A stretch of 64,000 nt of DNA from Rhodovulum kholense (GCF_003053725.1 NZ_QAYC01000002.1:124001-188000); one strand, 5' to 3'. Counted from the stretch's first letter, positions 38,264 to 47,867 are shown. Notes: generated by a model from the sequence alone, not told the origin. Made by a program: numbers and translations.

Positions 38264-39226
38264 ATGCGCCTTTTCCAGCTTGACCGGATCGGAGACCGGC
38301 CCCGCCTGACCGAGGCAGACTGCCCCGCACCAGCCGTGGGCGAGGTCAGGGTGCGGATCGCGGCCTGCGGGCTCAATTTCGCCGACCTCCTGACCATCGA
38401 GGGCCGCTATCAAGAGCACCCTCCCCTGCCCGCAACCCTGGGCATGGAACTGGCCGGAACCGTCGACGCCCTGGGCGAGGGCGTCGATCCGGGCCTGCTG
38501 GGCACGCGCGTCGCGGTCTTTGCCGGATCGGGCGGGCTGGCCGAGGCCGGCTGTTTTCCCGCGACGCGCTGCCTGCCCCTGCCCGAGACCATGAGCTTCA
38601 TCGAGGCTGCGGGGTTTCAGATCGCCTATGGGACCTCGCATGTGGCCCTGTCGCACAAGGCGCGGCTGGCCCCGGGCGAGACGCTGCTGGTCACCGGCGC
38701 GGCCGGCGGGGTCGGGCTGACCGCGGTCGAGATCGGCAAGGCGATGGGCGCCACCGTGATCGCCTGTGCGCGCGGCGCCGACCGGCTGGAGGTCGCGCGG
38801 GAAGCGGGCGCCGACCACCTGATCGACAGCGACGCGGGCGATCTGCGCGCGGCGGTGCTGGCGCTTGGCGGGGCGGACGTGGTTTACGATCCGGTCGGCG
38901 GGCCGCTCTTCGCCGAAGCGATGCGGACCTGCCGTCCCGACGGGCGGCTGCTGGCCATCGGCTTTGCCTCGGGCGAGGTGCCGCAGATCAAGGCCAACCA
39001 CCTGCTGGTCAAGAACCTCTCGGTGATCGGGCTTTACTGGGGCGGCTATCTGGCCTTCCGCCCCGAGGTGCTGACCGACAGTCTGGCGACACTGTTCCGC
39101 TGGCATGCCGAAGGCCGGCTGCATCCGCATGTCAGCCATGTGCTGCCGCTCGAGCGCGCGGCCGAGGGGTTGGAGTTGCTGCGCCAGCGCAAGGCGACCG
39201 GCAAGGTCGTGATCGCGATGCACTGA
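38264..39226 (+). CDS. NADPH:quinone oxidoreductase-like zinc-independent alcohol dehydrogenase family protein
   Basis: This 320-residue medium-chain dehydrogenase/reductase has the GroES-like N-terminal domain and a Rossmann NADPH domain with LVTGAAGGVGLTAVEIGKAMG and ADVVYDPVGGPLFAEA. It lacks the cysteine and His ligands of zinc alcohol dehydrogenases, as in the quinone reductase (QOR) group. The true acceptor may be a quinone or an enoyl compound. It is divergent from the XRE gene and convergent with a LysR gene. Confidence 0.85.
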   Translation: MRLFQLDRIGDRPRLTEADCPAPAVGEVRVRIAACGLNFADLLTIEGRYQEHPPLPATLGMELAGTVDALGEGVDPGLLGTRVAVFAGSGGLAEAGCFPATRCLPLPETMSFIEAAGFQIAYGTSHVALSHKARLAPGETLLVTGAAGGVGLTAVEIGKAMGATVIACARGADRLEVAREAGADHLIDSDAGDLRAAVLALGGADVVYDPVGGPLFAEAMRTCRPDGRLLAIGFASGEVPQIKANHLLVKNLSVIGLYWGGYLAFRPEVLTDSLATLFRWHAEGRLHPHVSHVLPLERAAEGLELLRQRKATGKVVIAMH

Positions 39227-39234
39227 CCGGCGCC

Positions 39235-40089
39235 TCACGGCGCCCGATAGGCCTGCCTGATCAGTTCGGCCAGGGCGCCGATCACCGGCCCGTCGGCAAG
39301 GTCCGAGGCATAGAGGTTGATCTGGGTCGTCTTCAGATCCGGCAGCGCGCCGCCGTGCTGGATACGCTCGACATAGGGCGGCAACGCCCCGTCCACCGAG
39401 GTATGGACCGCGAGATCGGCGCTGACGCTGGCCTCGACGGTCCGGCTTGAATCGCTTTCGACCGTCATCACCCAGGGAATGCCCGCGCGGTCTAGAGCGG
39501 CCTGCACGCCCTGGCGGAAGATACAGGTATGTTCGTAGGCCAGCCGCAGCGGGCGCTGGCGCCAGGCGGTCCCGCCGATGGCACCCACCCAGACCAGCGG
39601 CAGTTCGGTCAGCGTCTCGCCGGTCGGGCCGCAGCGATCCTCGGTGGTCAGGATGATGTCGACATCGCCGCGCCGGAACATCTCGCGCAGACGCATCGTG
39701 TAGGACGAGATCAGCTGCACCTTGACCCGGGGAAAATCGCGGGCGAACCGGTTCAACACGAACGGGATCGCCGGATAGACGATGTCATGGGGCACACCCA
39801 CCACCACCTCGCCCTCGTATTCCTGCGCGGTCATGCGCGCATAGACCTCGTCGTTGAGGCTGAGGATGCGCCGGGCATAACCCAGAAGCTGTTCGCCCGA
39901 GGCGGTCAGCTTGACCTTGCGTTCGGTCCGGTCGAGCAGTTGCAGGTCAAGCGCCTCTTCCAGCCGCTTGATCTGCATCGACACCGCCGATTGCGTGAGG
40001 TTCAGAAAACCCGCCGCCCGCGTCACGCCGCCGGCATCCGACACGGCCACGAAAGAGCGCAGGGCGGTCATGTCCAGATTGCGCGCCAC
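39235..40089 (-). CDS. LysR-family transcriptional regulator (GTG start)
   Basis: This 284-residue protein has an N-terminal winged helix-turn-helix (LRSFVAVSDAGGVTRAAGFLNLTQSAVSMQIKRLEEAL) and a periplasmic-binding-like effector domain. The start at 40089 is GTG with AGGA upstream. It is divergent from a DUF1127 gene, and the spacer contains TTCAAAC-N14-GTTTGAA, so it probably controls itself and perhaps that gene. The effector is unknown. Confidence 0.9.
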   Translation of the reverse strand: MARNLDMTALRSFVAVSDAGGVTRAAGFLNLTQSAVSMQIKRLEEALDLQLLDRTERKVKLTASGEQLLGYARRILSLNDEVYARMTAQEYEGEVVVGVPHDIVYPAIPFVLNRFARDFPRVKVQLISSYTMRLREMFRRGDVDIILTTEDRCGPTGETLTELPLVWVGAIGGTAWRQRPLRLAYEHTCIFRQGVQAALDRAGIPWVMTVESDSSRTVEASVSADLAVHTSVDGALPPYVERIQHGGALPDLKTTQINLYASDLADGPVIGALAELIRQAYRAP

Positions 40090-40103
40090 ATCAAGATTCC
40101 TGA

Positions 40104-40131
40104 TTCAAACCATAACCATCATTCGTTTGAA
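40104..40131. promoter_or_regulatory. Inverted repeat, likely LysR operator
   Basis: TTCAAAC (40104-40110) and GTTTGAA (40125-40131) form a 7-bp inverted repeat with a 14-base spacer, 15 bases upstream of the LysR start codon. The layout fits a LysR autoregulatory site. Binding is inferred. Confidence 0.5.
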
Positions 40132-40213
40132 GAATGGACCACAATCCGGCATACATATCAAGGATGATGATGGGACAGCGTCGTTCCATCAAGATTAACG
40201 TAGGTGAACCACC

Positions 40214-40429
40214 ATGGCGCAAGTCAGCACGAATATCCGCGCGGCCCGCGACCTCGGCAATGCCGGCGTCGTGAAACGGATTCTTCTGGGGCTGAGCGCT
40301 GCACGCCAGCGCCGTCAACTGATCGAGCTGGATGACCGGCAATTGCGCGATATCGGCCTGACCGCCGAAGAAGCGCGCGCCGAGGCGCGCCGCCCGGTCT
40401 GGGACGTCCCGCAAAACTGGCTGCGCTGA
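40214..40429 (+). CDS. DUF1127 small protein
   Basis: This 71-residue basic protein carries the DUF1127 core RQRRQLIELDDRQLRDIGLT at about residues 31-50, preceded by a short helical start. DUF1127 proteins of alphaproteobacteria bind RNA and help control small-RNA turnover and phosphate or stress responses, for example CcaF1 in Rhodobacter sphaeroides. AGGTGAA precedes the ATG. Confidence 0.88.
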   Translation: MAQVSTNIRAARDLGNAGVVKRILLGLSAARQRRQLIELDDRQLRDIGLTAEEARAEARRPVWDVPQNWLR

Positions 40430-40582
40430 ACCGCCGCTGCGTCCTGCCGCGAAACCTTCGGTGAATGCCGCGCGTTTGACCCCCGCAAGGCTTGAAATGG
40501 GCCCCGCCCCTGCCGATATACCCCGGCAATGGCGGGGCTTTTGCGCTTGACCGCCGGTAATGGACCAATGAGGAGGCTGTCA

Positions 40583-41356
40583 ATGGCTGACTACAACACG
40601 ATCCGCGCCGGGGCGACGGGCGTTCGCACCGCGCAGATCGACGAGGGCCTTCGCGCCCATATGAACAAGGTCTACGGCACCATGTCCGTGGGCATGCTGA
40701 TCACCGCGCTGGCGGCCTGGTCGATTTCCGGGCTGGCCGTCACCGACATGCCGACCGCCGTGCAGATCGGGGCCGACAAATACCTGACAGGCCTTGGCCA
40801 GGCGCTTTACACCTCGCCGCTGAAATGGCTGATCATGTTCGCGCCGCTGCTGTTCGTCTTCGGCTTCTCGGCGGGCATCAACCGGATGTCGGCGGCCACG
40901 GCGCAGGTCGTGTTCTACGCCTTCGCCGCGGTCATGGGCCTGTCGATCAGCTCGATCTTCCTGGTCTTCACCGGCATCTCGATCGTGCAGACCTTCCTCG
41001 TGACCGCGATCGCCTTTGCGGGCCTGTCGCTCTGGGGCTACACCACCAAGAAAGACATCTCGGGCTGGGGATCGTTCCTGATCATGGGCGTGATCGGCCT
41101 CGTGGTGGCCTCGATCGTCAACATCTTCCTGGCCTCCCCCGCGATCATGTTCGCGATTTCTGCTCTGGGCATCCTGATCTTCGCCGGGCTGACCGCCTAC
41201 GACACCCAGAAGATCAAGACCGACTATCTGCAGCATGCCCATGCGATGGACAGCGAGTGGCTGGGCAAGTCGGCGATCATGGGGGCGCTGAACCTCTATC
41301 TCGACTTCATCAACCTGTTCATGTTCCTGCTGCAGTTCCTCGGCAACCGCGAGTGA
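40583..41356 (+). CDS. Bax inhibitor-1/YccA-family membrane protein
   Basis: This 257-residue protein has seven membrane helices after a polar N-terminus of about 30 residues. The C-terminal block AYDTQKIKTDY and GALNLYLDFINLFMFLLQFLG is characteristic of the BI-1/YccA family, proposed Ca2+/H+ leak channels that also bind FtsH in bacteria. GAGGAGG lies before the ATG at 40583. An intrinsic terminator follows 30 bases after the stop codon. Confidence 0.92.
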   Translation: MADYNTIRAGATGVRTAQIDEGLRAHMNKVYGTMSVGMLITALAAWSISGLAVTDMPTAVQIGADKYLTGLGQALYTSPLKWLIMFAPLLFVFGFSAGINRMSAATAQVVFYAFAAVMGLSISSIFLVFTGISIVQTFLVTAIAFAGLSLWGYTTKKDISGWGSFLIMGVIGLVVASIVNIFLASPAIMFAISALGILIFAGLTAYDTQKIKTDYLQHAHAMDSEWLGKSAIMGALNLYLDFINLFMFLLQFLGNRE

Positions 41357-41385
41357 CCTGACGCATCAGGACCTGACTTTTCCAG

Positions 41386-41421
41386 ACCCGCCGGACCTCG
41401 CGTCCGGCGGGTTTCTTCTTG
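41386..41421 (+). terminator. Intrinsic terminator after the Bax inhibitor-1 gene
   Basis: ACCCGCCGGAC (41386-41396) pairs with GTCCGGCGGGT (41402-41412) around a 5-base loop, followed by TTCTTCTT. The stem is 11 bp and perfect. Confidence 0.88.
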
Positions 41422-41512
41422 CGCCCGGGCTGCCCGGCCAAAGGGGATTGCGCGGTCGCGGATATTAGTTGATAAAAACACTAGGGATTGAGTCTCGGAG
41501 GGAGAACTGTCG

Positions 41513-41731
41513 ATGCGACCCCATTTTGACCGCCGCGCCGGGCGCGCGGGCACGACCCTCGCGGCCAGGACCGGCGCCTGTCTCGCAACGCTTCGGATCT
41601 TTGCCAGGGACTGGGACACAGCCTTCGCCGAGACCGCCGAAGGGGTGGTCTTCGACCTGTACCGAGGCGGACGGCACGCCGCCCTGATCGGCCGAAACGC
41701 GGCCCGCGCCCGGTCCTCGAACCTGTCCTGA
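41513..41731 (+). CDS. Possible small protein, uncertain
   Basis: A 72-residue frame begins at 41513 with GGAGGGAG nine bases upstream (41498-41505), in a region that otherwise holds only a terminator. The product is Arg/Ala-rich (MRPHFDRRAGRAGTT) and matches no family I know. An AT-rich TATTAGTTGATAAAAACA stretch just upstream may be a promoter. It is convergent with hypE. The rest of 41422-41761 shows nothing recognisable. Confidence 0.35.
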   Translation: MRPHFDRRAGRAGTTLAARTGACLATLRIFARDWDTAFAETAEGVVFDLYRGGRHAALIGRNAARARSSNLS

Positions 41732-41761
41732 AGGGTGAGATGCCGGGCGCGACGGCCGCAG

Positions 41762-42802
41762 TCAGCAGATCCGCGGCAGCTGCTCGCCCACCAGCATGTC
41801 GACGATGCGCGCCCCGCCGAAGGCGGTTCGCATCCGGACCTGACCGGGATGGTCTGCGGTGGCGCGCCCGATGATGACGGCATCGCGGCCTTCCGGCCGG
41901 GCGCACATCGCGGCCAGCGCGGCCTCGGCCTCGGCCTCGGGGACGAAGAGAACCAGCGTTCCCTCATTGGCCAGATAAAGCGGGTCGAGCCCCAGGATCT
42001 CGCACAGGCCCTTGACCTCGTCGCGCAGCGGCAGCGCCTCCTCCTCGATCTCGACGCCCACACCCGCCGCCTCGGCCATCTCGTTCAGCGCGGACGCCAG
42101 CCCGCCCCGCGTCGCATCGCGCGCGGCCCGGGTGCCGGGGGCGGCCGCGATCACCGCCTCCATCAGATGGCCCAGCGCCTGACAGTCGGACCGGATGTCG
42201 GTCGACAAGGCCAGATCGCCCCGGGCAGCCAAAATCGTCGCGCCGTGATCGCCAAGCACACCATTCACCAGCGCCACATCGCCGGGGCGGATGCGGCTGG
42301 CGGCCAGATCGCGCCCGGGCGGGATCGCGCCCACACCGGTCGTGGTCACGAAGACCCCGTCGGCGGCACCGCGCCCCACGACCTTGGTATCGCCGGTCAC
42401 GATCCGCACGCCTGCGGCCTCGGCCTCGGCCGCCATCGTCGCCACGATCCGGCGCAGAAGGGCGATCTCGGTCCCCTCCTCGATGATGAAGGCCGCCGAC
42501 AGCCACAGGGGCCGCGCGCCCCCCACCGCAAGGTCATTCACCGTGCCGCAGACCGCGAGCTTGCCGATATCGCCGCCGGGAAACTCCAGCGGCGTGACGA
42601 CGAAACTGTCGGTGGTCATCGCGAGCCGCGCGCCCAGCTCGGTCAACGCCGCATCCGACAGCCGCGCCTGATCCTCCATCGCGTCGGGGCGGAAGGCCGC
42701 GGCGAAGACCTCGTCGATCAGATCGCGCATCGCCCGCCCGCCTCCGCCATGGGAGAGTGTGACATGGGTATCGCGCAGCCGCCCCCGGGTCGGCACATTC
42801 AT
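41762..42802 (-). CDS. hypE: HypE, carbamoyl dehydratase for hydrogenase CN- ligands
   Basis: This 346-residue PurM-like ATPase turns the carbamoyl group received from HypF on its C-terminal cysteine into a cyanide ligand for iron. The C-terminus reads PRIC, the required end. The N-terminal Gly-rich SHGGGGRAM and the block MTTDSFVVTPLEFPGGDIGKLAVCGTVNDLA are typical. It starts at 42802, overlapping the hypD stop codon by 4 bases (ATGA). It is the last gene of the hydrogenase island. Confidence 0.96.
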   Translation of the reverse strand: MNVPTRGRLRDTHVTLSHGGGGRAMRDLIDEVFAAAFRPDAMEDQARLSDAALTELGARLAMTTDSFVVTPLEFPGGDIGKLAVCGTVNDLAVGGARPLWLSAAFIIEEGTEIALLRRIVATMAAEAEAAGVRIVTGDTKVVGRGAADGVFVTTTGVGAIPPGRDLAASRIRPGDVALVNGVLGDHGATILAARGDLALSTDIRSDCQALGHLMEAVIAAAPGTRAARDATRGGLASALNEMAEAAGVGVEIEEEALPLRDEVKGLCEILGLDPLYLANEGTLVLFVPEAEAEAALAAMCARPEGRDAVIIGRATADHPGQVRMRTAFGGARIVDMLVGEQLPRIC

Positions 42803-43959
42803 TCCACAATCTCCGGGCATTCCACAGCCTCCGGAGCGCGGGCGCCGCCATATTGCCAATAGGCCGCGCAGGCCCCTTCGGAACTGACCATCAGCGCGCC
42901 CAGCGGCATCTCGGGCGTGCAGCCACGGCCGAATTGCGGGCAGGCCGTCGGCTTGATCCGGCCGGTCATCACCTGGCCGCAGGCACAGCCCTCGGGCTCG
43001 GCTACCACACGCGGTCCGGCGGCATAGCCGACACCGAATTTCTCTTCGGCGTCAAAGGCGCGATATTTCGCCCGGATCCGAAGCCCCGACTGGTCGATTT
43101 CTCCGAGGCCCCGCCATTCGAAGGACGGACGTTTCTCATAGACGTCGGTCATGGCCGCAAGGCTGACCGGATTGCCATGCTCTGGCACCACGCGGGCATA
43201 CTGGTTTTCCACCTCGGCGCGACCATCCCGGATCTGGGTCAGCACCATCAGCACCGATTGCAGCAGATCCAGCGGCTCGAACCCCGCCACCACGATGGGC
43301 TTGCCATAGTCCCGCGCGATGAAATCGTAGGGGTGGATGCCGATCACCATCGAGACATGCCCCGGCCCGATGAACCCGTCGAGCACCATATGCGGATCGT
43401 CGAGCAGCGCCCTGATCGGTTCGGGCACGGTGATGTGGTTGCAGAAGACGCTGAAATTGCCCAACCCCTCGCGCGCGGCCTGCTGGATCGACAGCGCGGT
43501 CGACGGCGTCGTCGTCTCGAAACCGAGGCCGAAGAAGACGACCTCGCGCCCCGGACTGCGGCGCGCCAGCTCCAGCGCGTCGAGCGGCGAATAGACCATG
43601 CGGATATCGGCGCCCGCGGCCTTGGCCTGCATGAGCGACATCTTCGTGCCCGGCACCCGCATCGCATCGCCGAAGGTGGTGAAGATGACGCCCGGGCGGT
43701 TCGCAATCTCGACGCATTCGTCGACCCGCGCCATCGGCAGCACGCAGACCGGACAGCCGGGGCCGTGGATGAACTCGACCCCCTCATGTACCAGCTTGTC
43801 GAGCCCGTAGCGGAAGATCGCATGGGTGTGCCCGCCGCAGATCTCCATGATGTGGACCGGGGCCGCGCGCGTCGCGCCGATCTGATCGGCCAGCGCGGCG
43901 ATGCGGGCCAGAACGGCCTTCGCGGCCTTCGGGTCGCGGAATTCGGTCGCGTATTTCAT
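42799..43959 (-). CDS. hypD: HypD, Fe(CN)2CO assembly scaffold
   Basis: This 386-residue [4Fe-4S] protein forms with HypC the platform on which iron gains its CN and CO ligands. Conserved cysteine motifs are in MEICGGHTHAIFRYG, IHGPGCPVCV, GFETTTPST and the C-terminal CACGQVMTGRIKPTACPQFG. Start and stop overlap hypC and hypE by four bases each, showing translational coupling. Confidence 0.96.
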   Translation of the reverse strand: MKYATEFRDPKAAKAVLARIAALADQIGATRAAPVHIMEICGGHTHAIFRYGLDKLVHEGVEFIHGPGCPVCVLPMARVDECVEIANRPGVIFTTFGDAMRVPGTKMSLMQAKAAGADIRMVYSPLDALELARRSPGREVVFFGLGFETTTPSTALSIQQAAREGLGNFSVFCNHITVPEPIRALLDDPHMVLDGFIGPGHVSMVIGIHPYDFIARDYGKPIVVAGFEPLDLLQSVLMVLTQIRDGRAEVENQYARVVPEHGNPVSLAAMTDVYEKRPSFEWRGLGEIDQSGLRIRAKYRAFDAEEKFGVGYAAGPRVVAEPEGCACGQVMTGRIKPTACPQFGRGCTPEMPLGALMVSSEGACAAYWQYGGARAPEAVECPEIVE

Positions 43960-44246
43960 CCCTGCCCCTCCAACGCCTTCGCGCCCTCGGCCATGGCCTC
44001 GGCCGCCTCCTGCGCCTCGCCCAGATCATGAAGCGCCTGCAGCGTCTTCGCGGCCTCGTCGGCGTCGATCCGGGCCATGGCAAAGCCCACATGGATCAGC
44101 GCCCATTCGCCCACCAGATCCTCGGCCGGGCCGTCGAGGATGCAGGCCACGTTCACCTCGCGCCGCACCCCCGAAACCTCGGCCAGCGCCATCATCCGTG
44201 CGGCATCGGTCACCGCCACGATACGGCCGGGAATTCCCAGACACAT
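43956..44246 (-). CDS. hypC: HypC, hydrogenase maturation chaperone
   Basis: This 96-residue protein has the essential N-terminal cysteine in MCLGIPGRI and the conserved VGFAMARID segment. It carries the iron centre between HypD and the large subunit. The C-terminal tail (LGEAQEAAEAMAEGAKA) is longer than in E. coli HypC. GAGGAG for its start lies in the end of hupR, one base before the ATG region. Its paralogue HupF is at 49909. Confidence 0.95.
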   Translation of the reverse strand: MCLGIPGRIVAVTDAARMMALAEVSGVRREVNVACILDGPAEDLVGEWALIHVGFAMARIDADEAAKTLQALHDLGEAQEAAEAMAEGAKALEGQG

Positions 44247-44247
44247 G

Positions 44248-45732
44248 TCAGTCCTCCTCGTTCTGGGCGACCCGGCCCGCGGGACCCGCGATCCCGTAGC
44301 GATCGAGCTTCGCCCTCAGCCCCACCCGCGACAGGCCCAGTTCGGCGGCGGCGCGGCTCTTGTTCCAGCGATGCCGGGCCAGGGTCTCGCGCAGGATCCG
44401 CATCTCCATCAGCTCGACCCGGTCCTTCAGCGACCCGGTCCGCGCCAGCACCGCATCGGCCGAGCGGTCGGCGCCCTCGTCGCCGGGCGGTGCCTGCAGG
44501 ATGTGGCGCGAGATCAGATCGGCGCCCAGCACCTTGTCCTGGGCCAGCACCAGCATTCGCGCGATCTCGTTGCGCAACTCGCGCAGGTTGCCCGGCCAGT
44601 CGTAGTTTTCCAGAAATTCCAGCGCCGCCTCGTCGAGCCCGTGCACCGGCTTGCCGTGGCTCGCCGAGAGCTCGGCCAGCTTGGCCTGGGCCAGCAGCGC
44701 GATGTCGCCGCGCCTGGCGCGAAGTGGCGGCACCGCGATCTCGCCCGCCGCCAGCGCATAGTACAGATCGGCGCGGAACCGGCCCCCGGCGACCAGCGCC
44801 TTCAGATCGGCGCCCGCGCCGCAGATGAGCCTGAGATTGGTGCCAATCGTTTCCTGACCGCCGACCGGCGTGAAGGCGCCTTCGGTCAGCACCCGCAACA
44901 GGGTCAGCTGCAGCCCCAACGGCGCGGTCTCGATCCCGCCGAGGTAAAGCGTGCCGCGATCGGCCTTCTGCATCAGCCCGATCCGCGCGACGCCCCCCGC
45001 CAGCACGCCGCGTTTCGCGCCCATCAGCTCGATCGCCGCCAGATCCTCGGGCAAACCGGCAAGGTTGAGGTCATAAAACGGCTTGTCGGCGCGCAGCGAG
45101 GCATAATGCATCGCCCGCGCCAGCTGCGCCTTGCCGGTACCGGGTTCGCCCGTCAACACCACCGGCAAGTCGAAGCCGGCAAAGCGGCGCGCCATCTGCA
45201 CCACGTCGGCCATGGGCGAGTTGGGCGCGCGCAGCACGGTTTCGAACCCCATGCCCTCACGCAGCGCCTTGCGGCGCTTCTCGACCCGCGACTCGGCGGT
45301 CGAGGCCAGAAGCCGCATTTCCAGCGCCATCCGCTCGTTCTCGCGCGACAACTGGAAAAGCTGCGCCGCGTTGCGGGCCGCCACCAGAAGCTGGTCGGGA
45401 TGCCAGGGCTTGGTCAGGATCTGGTGAATGCCGGCCTCGTTGATCGCCGCCACCATGGCCGAGCTGTCGGTATAGCCGGTCACGATCAGGCGCACCGTCT
45501 CGGGCCAGCCTTCGCGGACCTCGGACAGGAACTCGACCCCAGAGCGCCCGGGCATGCGCTGGTCGCAGAGGATCACCTGCACCCATTCGTCCCGCAGCAC
45601 CGCCATCGCCGCCTCGGCATCGGCGGCGGTCAGCACCTCGAACTCGTCCTCCAGCGCCATCCGCATCGCGGCCAGCGAATGCGGCTCGTCATCGACAAGC
45701 AGGACCGCAGGGCGGGCGCTGGCCGGGGCCAT
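44248..45732 (-). CDS. hupR: HupR, hydrogenase response regulator (NtrC-like with decayed sigma-54 motifs)
   Basis: This 494-residue regulator has a receiver domain with phospho-acceptor Asp57 (ILCDQRM). A central AAA domain follows, with Walker [10 protein letters not shown] (194-202), and a C-terminal Fis-like helix-turn-helix ([24 protein letters not shown]). Where sigma-54 activators have GAFTGA it reads GVLAGG (242-247), and the Walker B region reads LYLGGIE (262-268) without the DE pair. In Rhodobacter capsulatus HupR activates hupSL in its unphosphorylated form with the housekeeping polymerase, which these losses fit. It lies between hypB and hypC. Confidence 0.95.
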   Translation of the reverse strand: MAPASARPAVLLVDDEPHSLAAMRMALEDEFEVLTAADAEAAMAVLRDEWVQVILCDQRMPGRSGVEFLSEVREGWPETVRLIVTGYTDSSAMVAAINEAGIHQILTKPWHPDQLLVAARNAAQLFQLSRENERMALEMRLLASTAESRVEKRRKALREGMGFETVLRAPNSPMADVVQMARRFAGFDLPVVLTGEPGTGKAQLARAMHYASLRADKPFYDLNLAGLPEDLAAIELMGAKRGVLAGGVARIGLMQKADRGTLYLGGIETAPLGLQLTLLRVLTEGAFTPVGGQETIGTNLRLICGAGADLKALVAGGRFRADLYYALAAGEIAVPPLRARRGDIALLAQAKLAELSASHGKPVHGLDEAALEFLENYDWPGNLRELRNEIARMLVLAQDKVLGADLISRHILQAPPGDEGADRSADAVLARTGSLKDRVELMEMRILRETLARHRWNKSRAAAELGLSRVGLRAKLDRYGIAGPAGRVAQNEED

Positions 45733-46649
45733 CAGGCGGCGGCCCCGGCGGACTTCTCGGCCAGCCGCGCGGTCAGCCAGTCGATCCACGCCTTCATCCC
45801 CTCGCCGGTGCGGGCCGACACGCGCAGGATCTCGATGCCGGGATTGACCCGCCGGAGATTGGCCTCGTAGAGGTCCAGATCGACATCGCAATGCGGTGCC
45901 AGATCGGTCTTGTTCAGGATCGCAAGCCGGGCGACCGTGAACATGTCGGGGTATTTCAGCGGCTTGTCCTCGCCCTCGGTGACCGAGAGGATCGCGACCT
46001 TGGCATCCTCGCCCAGATCGAAGCCCGCCGGACAGACCAGATTGCCGACATTCTCGATGAACAGCATCGCCCCTCTCGGCAGCGCCAGATGGTCCATCGC
46101 ATGGCCCACCATATGGGCGTCGAGATGGCAGCCCTTGCCGGTATTGACCTGAATGGCCGGGGCGCCGGTCGCGCGGATGCGGTCGGCATCGTTCGAGGTC
46201 TGCTGGTCGCCCTCGATCACCGCCAGCGGCCGCGCGCCCAGCTTCTCGATGGTGCGGCACAGCAGCGTCGTCTTGCCCGAACCGGGCGACGAGACGAGGT
46301 TGACGGCAAAGGCGCCCAGCGCCCGCAGGACCCGGCGATTGCCATCGGCAAAGGCATCGTTCTTCGACAGGATGTCGGTCTCGATCTCGATCAGCCGCGC
46401 CTGCGACATGCCCGGCACCGACACCCCGGCCGCACCCGCGCCATAGTGCAGGTCGCCATCGTCGCCATGGTGGTGGTGCCCGTGAGCGTGCCCGTGGTCA
46501 TGGACGTGGTCATGCGTGTGATCATGGTCATGGCCATGCTTGTGGCCATGATGGTGATGATGATGAGGGGCATCCTGCCCGTGATCCTGGGCCTGCCCCC
46601 TTGCCTGCCCTTCCAGCGTCGCGCCGCCGCACCCGCATACCGTGCACAT
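45732..46649 (-). CDS. hypB: HypB, nickel-inserting GTPase with His-rich nickel-storage tract
   Basis: This 305-residue GTPase delivers nickel to the large subunit together with HypA. The N-terminal metal motif is MCTVCGCGG, then a tract with 21 His in residues 29-61. The SIMIBI GTPase domain follows, with P-loop SPGSGKTT (121-128), the [17 protein letters not shown] metal/switch region and LNKTDLAP. The His tract allows nickel storage, as in rhizobial HypB. The start at 46649 has GGAGGTG upstream and overlaps the hypA stop codon by one base. Confidence 0.96.
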   Translation of the reverse strand: MCTVCGCGGATLEGQARGQAQDHGQDAPHHHHHHGHKHGHDHDHTHDHVHDHGHAHGHHHHGDDGDLHYGAGAAGVSVPGMSQARLIEIETDILSKNDAFADGNRRVLRALGAFAVNLVSSPGSGKTTLLCRTIEKLGARPLAVIEGDQQTSNDADRIRATGAPAIQVNTGKGCHLDAHMVGHAMDHLALPRGAMLFIENVGNLVCPAGFDLGEDAKVAILSVTEGEDKPLKYPDMFTVARLAILNKTDLAPHCDVDLDLYEANLRRVNPGIEILRVSARTGEGMKAWIDWLTARLAEKSAGAAA

Positions 46650-46990
46650 CACACCACCTCCATGTCCTTGATCCGCATTTCGTCGCCCCCCACGGGCATC
46701 AGCCGACCGCCGCCGCAGCGCGGACAGGGGTCGAGCCGGTTCTCGATCTCGACCTCGACGCCGCAATCGTAGCACAGGGCGCGTCCGGGCAGGTCGATCA
46801 TTTCAAGCCGGGCGCCCTCGGCCGGGCTGCCCCGCATCACCACCTCGAAGGCGAATTCCAGCGCCGGTTTCTCGACCCCGGCAAAGCGCCCTATTTCAAG
46901 CCGCAGAAGCCGCACGGCCGCGAACCCGTGCGCGCGCGCCTGATCCTCGACGATCCCGCGAATGCCTTCGCAGAGCGACATCTCATGCAT
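46649..46990 (-). CDS. hypA: HypA, nickel metallochaperone
   Basis: This 113-residue protein begins MHEMSLCEG, whose His2 binds nickel, and carries the zinc site in ALCYDCG and DPCPRCGG. It passes nickel to HypB and the hydrogenase. The ATG at 46990 lies within the last bases of hupK (8-base overlap), so translation is coupled. Confidence 0.96.
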   Translation of the reverse strand: MHEMSLCEGIRGIVEDQARAHGFAAVRLLRLEIGRFAGVEKPALEFAFEVVMRGSPAEGARLEMIDLPGRALCYDCGVEVEIENRLDPCPRCGGGRLMPVGGDEMRIKDMEVV

Positions 46991-47867
46991 GGGCGGCCTC
47001 GTCGAAGACAACCGGCACGCACGGGTCGAGGATACCGACCACCAGCGGGGCCAGATCGGCCTTGCCGGACCGCAGGCTTTCCAGAGAAAGCTGCAGCGCC
47101 CCGCCCCGCGCGCAAAGGTGATCGGTCGGCGTCAGGCGGCGAAAGGCCGCGACGCGCCCGTCCTCGACCCGCGCCGACAGGGAATAGGTCCCCCGTGCCG
47201 CGGGCACGCGAACGATCCCGCCTCGGGTGTCGGGGGTAGTGGGAAACTGGCCGGTCAGGCAGGCCTCGAGATCGACCAGCCGCGCCGCCGCGCGCCAGAG
47301 CGGGCCGCGCCCGTAGCGCGCTTCGATCTCGGCCAGCAGCGGCGATGTGCGGTGCCGCAGCCAGGGCGAGTTCTCCTCCGCAGCCGCGTCAAGCGCAGGT
47401 CCGGGGTCAGCCGGGGGCAGATCGGCCACCGCCTCGCCCGGCGCGAACCGTCCGGCGAGTGCCGCCAGAACCGGCGCCACGCCCGCCCCCGCCGCCAGCC
47501 AGCGGTCAAGCGCGTCGGGCGCGGGGCAGCGGCCCGGGGGGCCGAAGACCGCGCGAGCGACATCGCCGCCCGGCAGCGGCGCGGGCGGCAGGCCCAGCGC
47601 GCGCGGCCAGAGCACGAAAAACCGCATCAGATGGTCGCGCAGGATCTCGTCGGCCAGCGCCGCGCGGTCCTCGGGCCGTGCGGGCAGCCCCAGCGCCACG
47701 CGGCCCCCCAGCGACTGCGCGGCCCGGCAGAGGTTGAAGATCCGCGGCACCAGCAGGGCGGCCTCCTCGACCCGGCGATGCAGCAGCAGGGCCTCGAGCG
47801 CGGGCGGGGCCGGCGGCTCGATCCGCGGCCCCGCGCCGGTTAGGACGATATGAAGGGCCGCGCTCAC
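46983..47867 (-). CDS. hupK: HupK, hydrogenase maturation scaffold
   Basis: This 294-residue protein is a HupL-like accessory factor thought to help move the iron centre to the large subunit. It ends with a degenerate copy of the large-subunit signature ([14 protein letters not shown]). The start is GTG at 47867, overlapping the hupJ stop codon (GTGA). The middle has few conserved residues, which is usual for HupK. Confidence 0.87.
   Translation of the reverse strand: MSAALHIVLTGAGPRIEPPAPPALEALLLHRRVEEAALLVPRIFNLCRAAQSLGGRVALGLPARPEDRAALADEILRDHLMRFFVLWPRALGLPPAPLPGGDVARAVFGPPGRCPAPDALDRWLAAGAGVAPVLAALAGRFAPGEAVADLPPADPGPALDAAAEENSPWLRHRTSPLLAEIEARYGRGPLWRAAARLVDLEACLTGQFPTTPDTRGGIVRVPAARGTYSLSARVEDGRVAAFRRLTPTDHLCARGGALQLSLESLRSGKADLAPLVVGILDPCVPVVFDEAAHA

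Noticed and set aside
46470-46570. Short tandem repeat rich in CATGG/TGGTCA units
   Set aside because: It is the coding sequence of the HypB histidine tract, not a separate DNA repeat.
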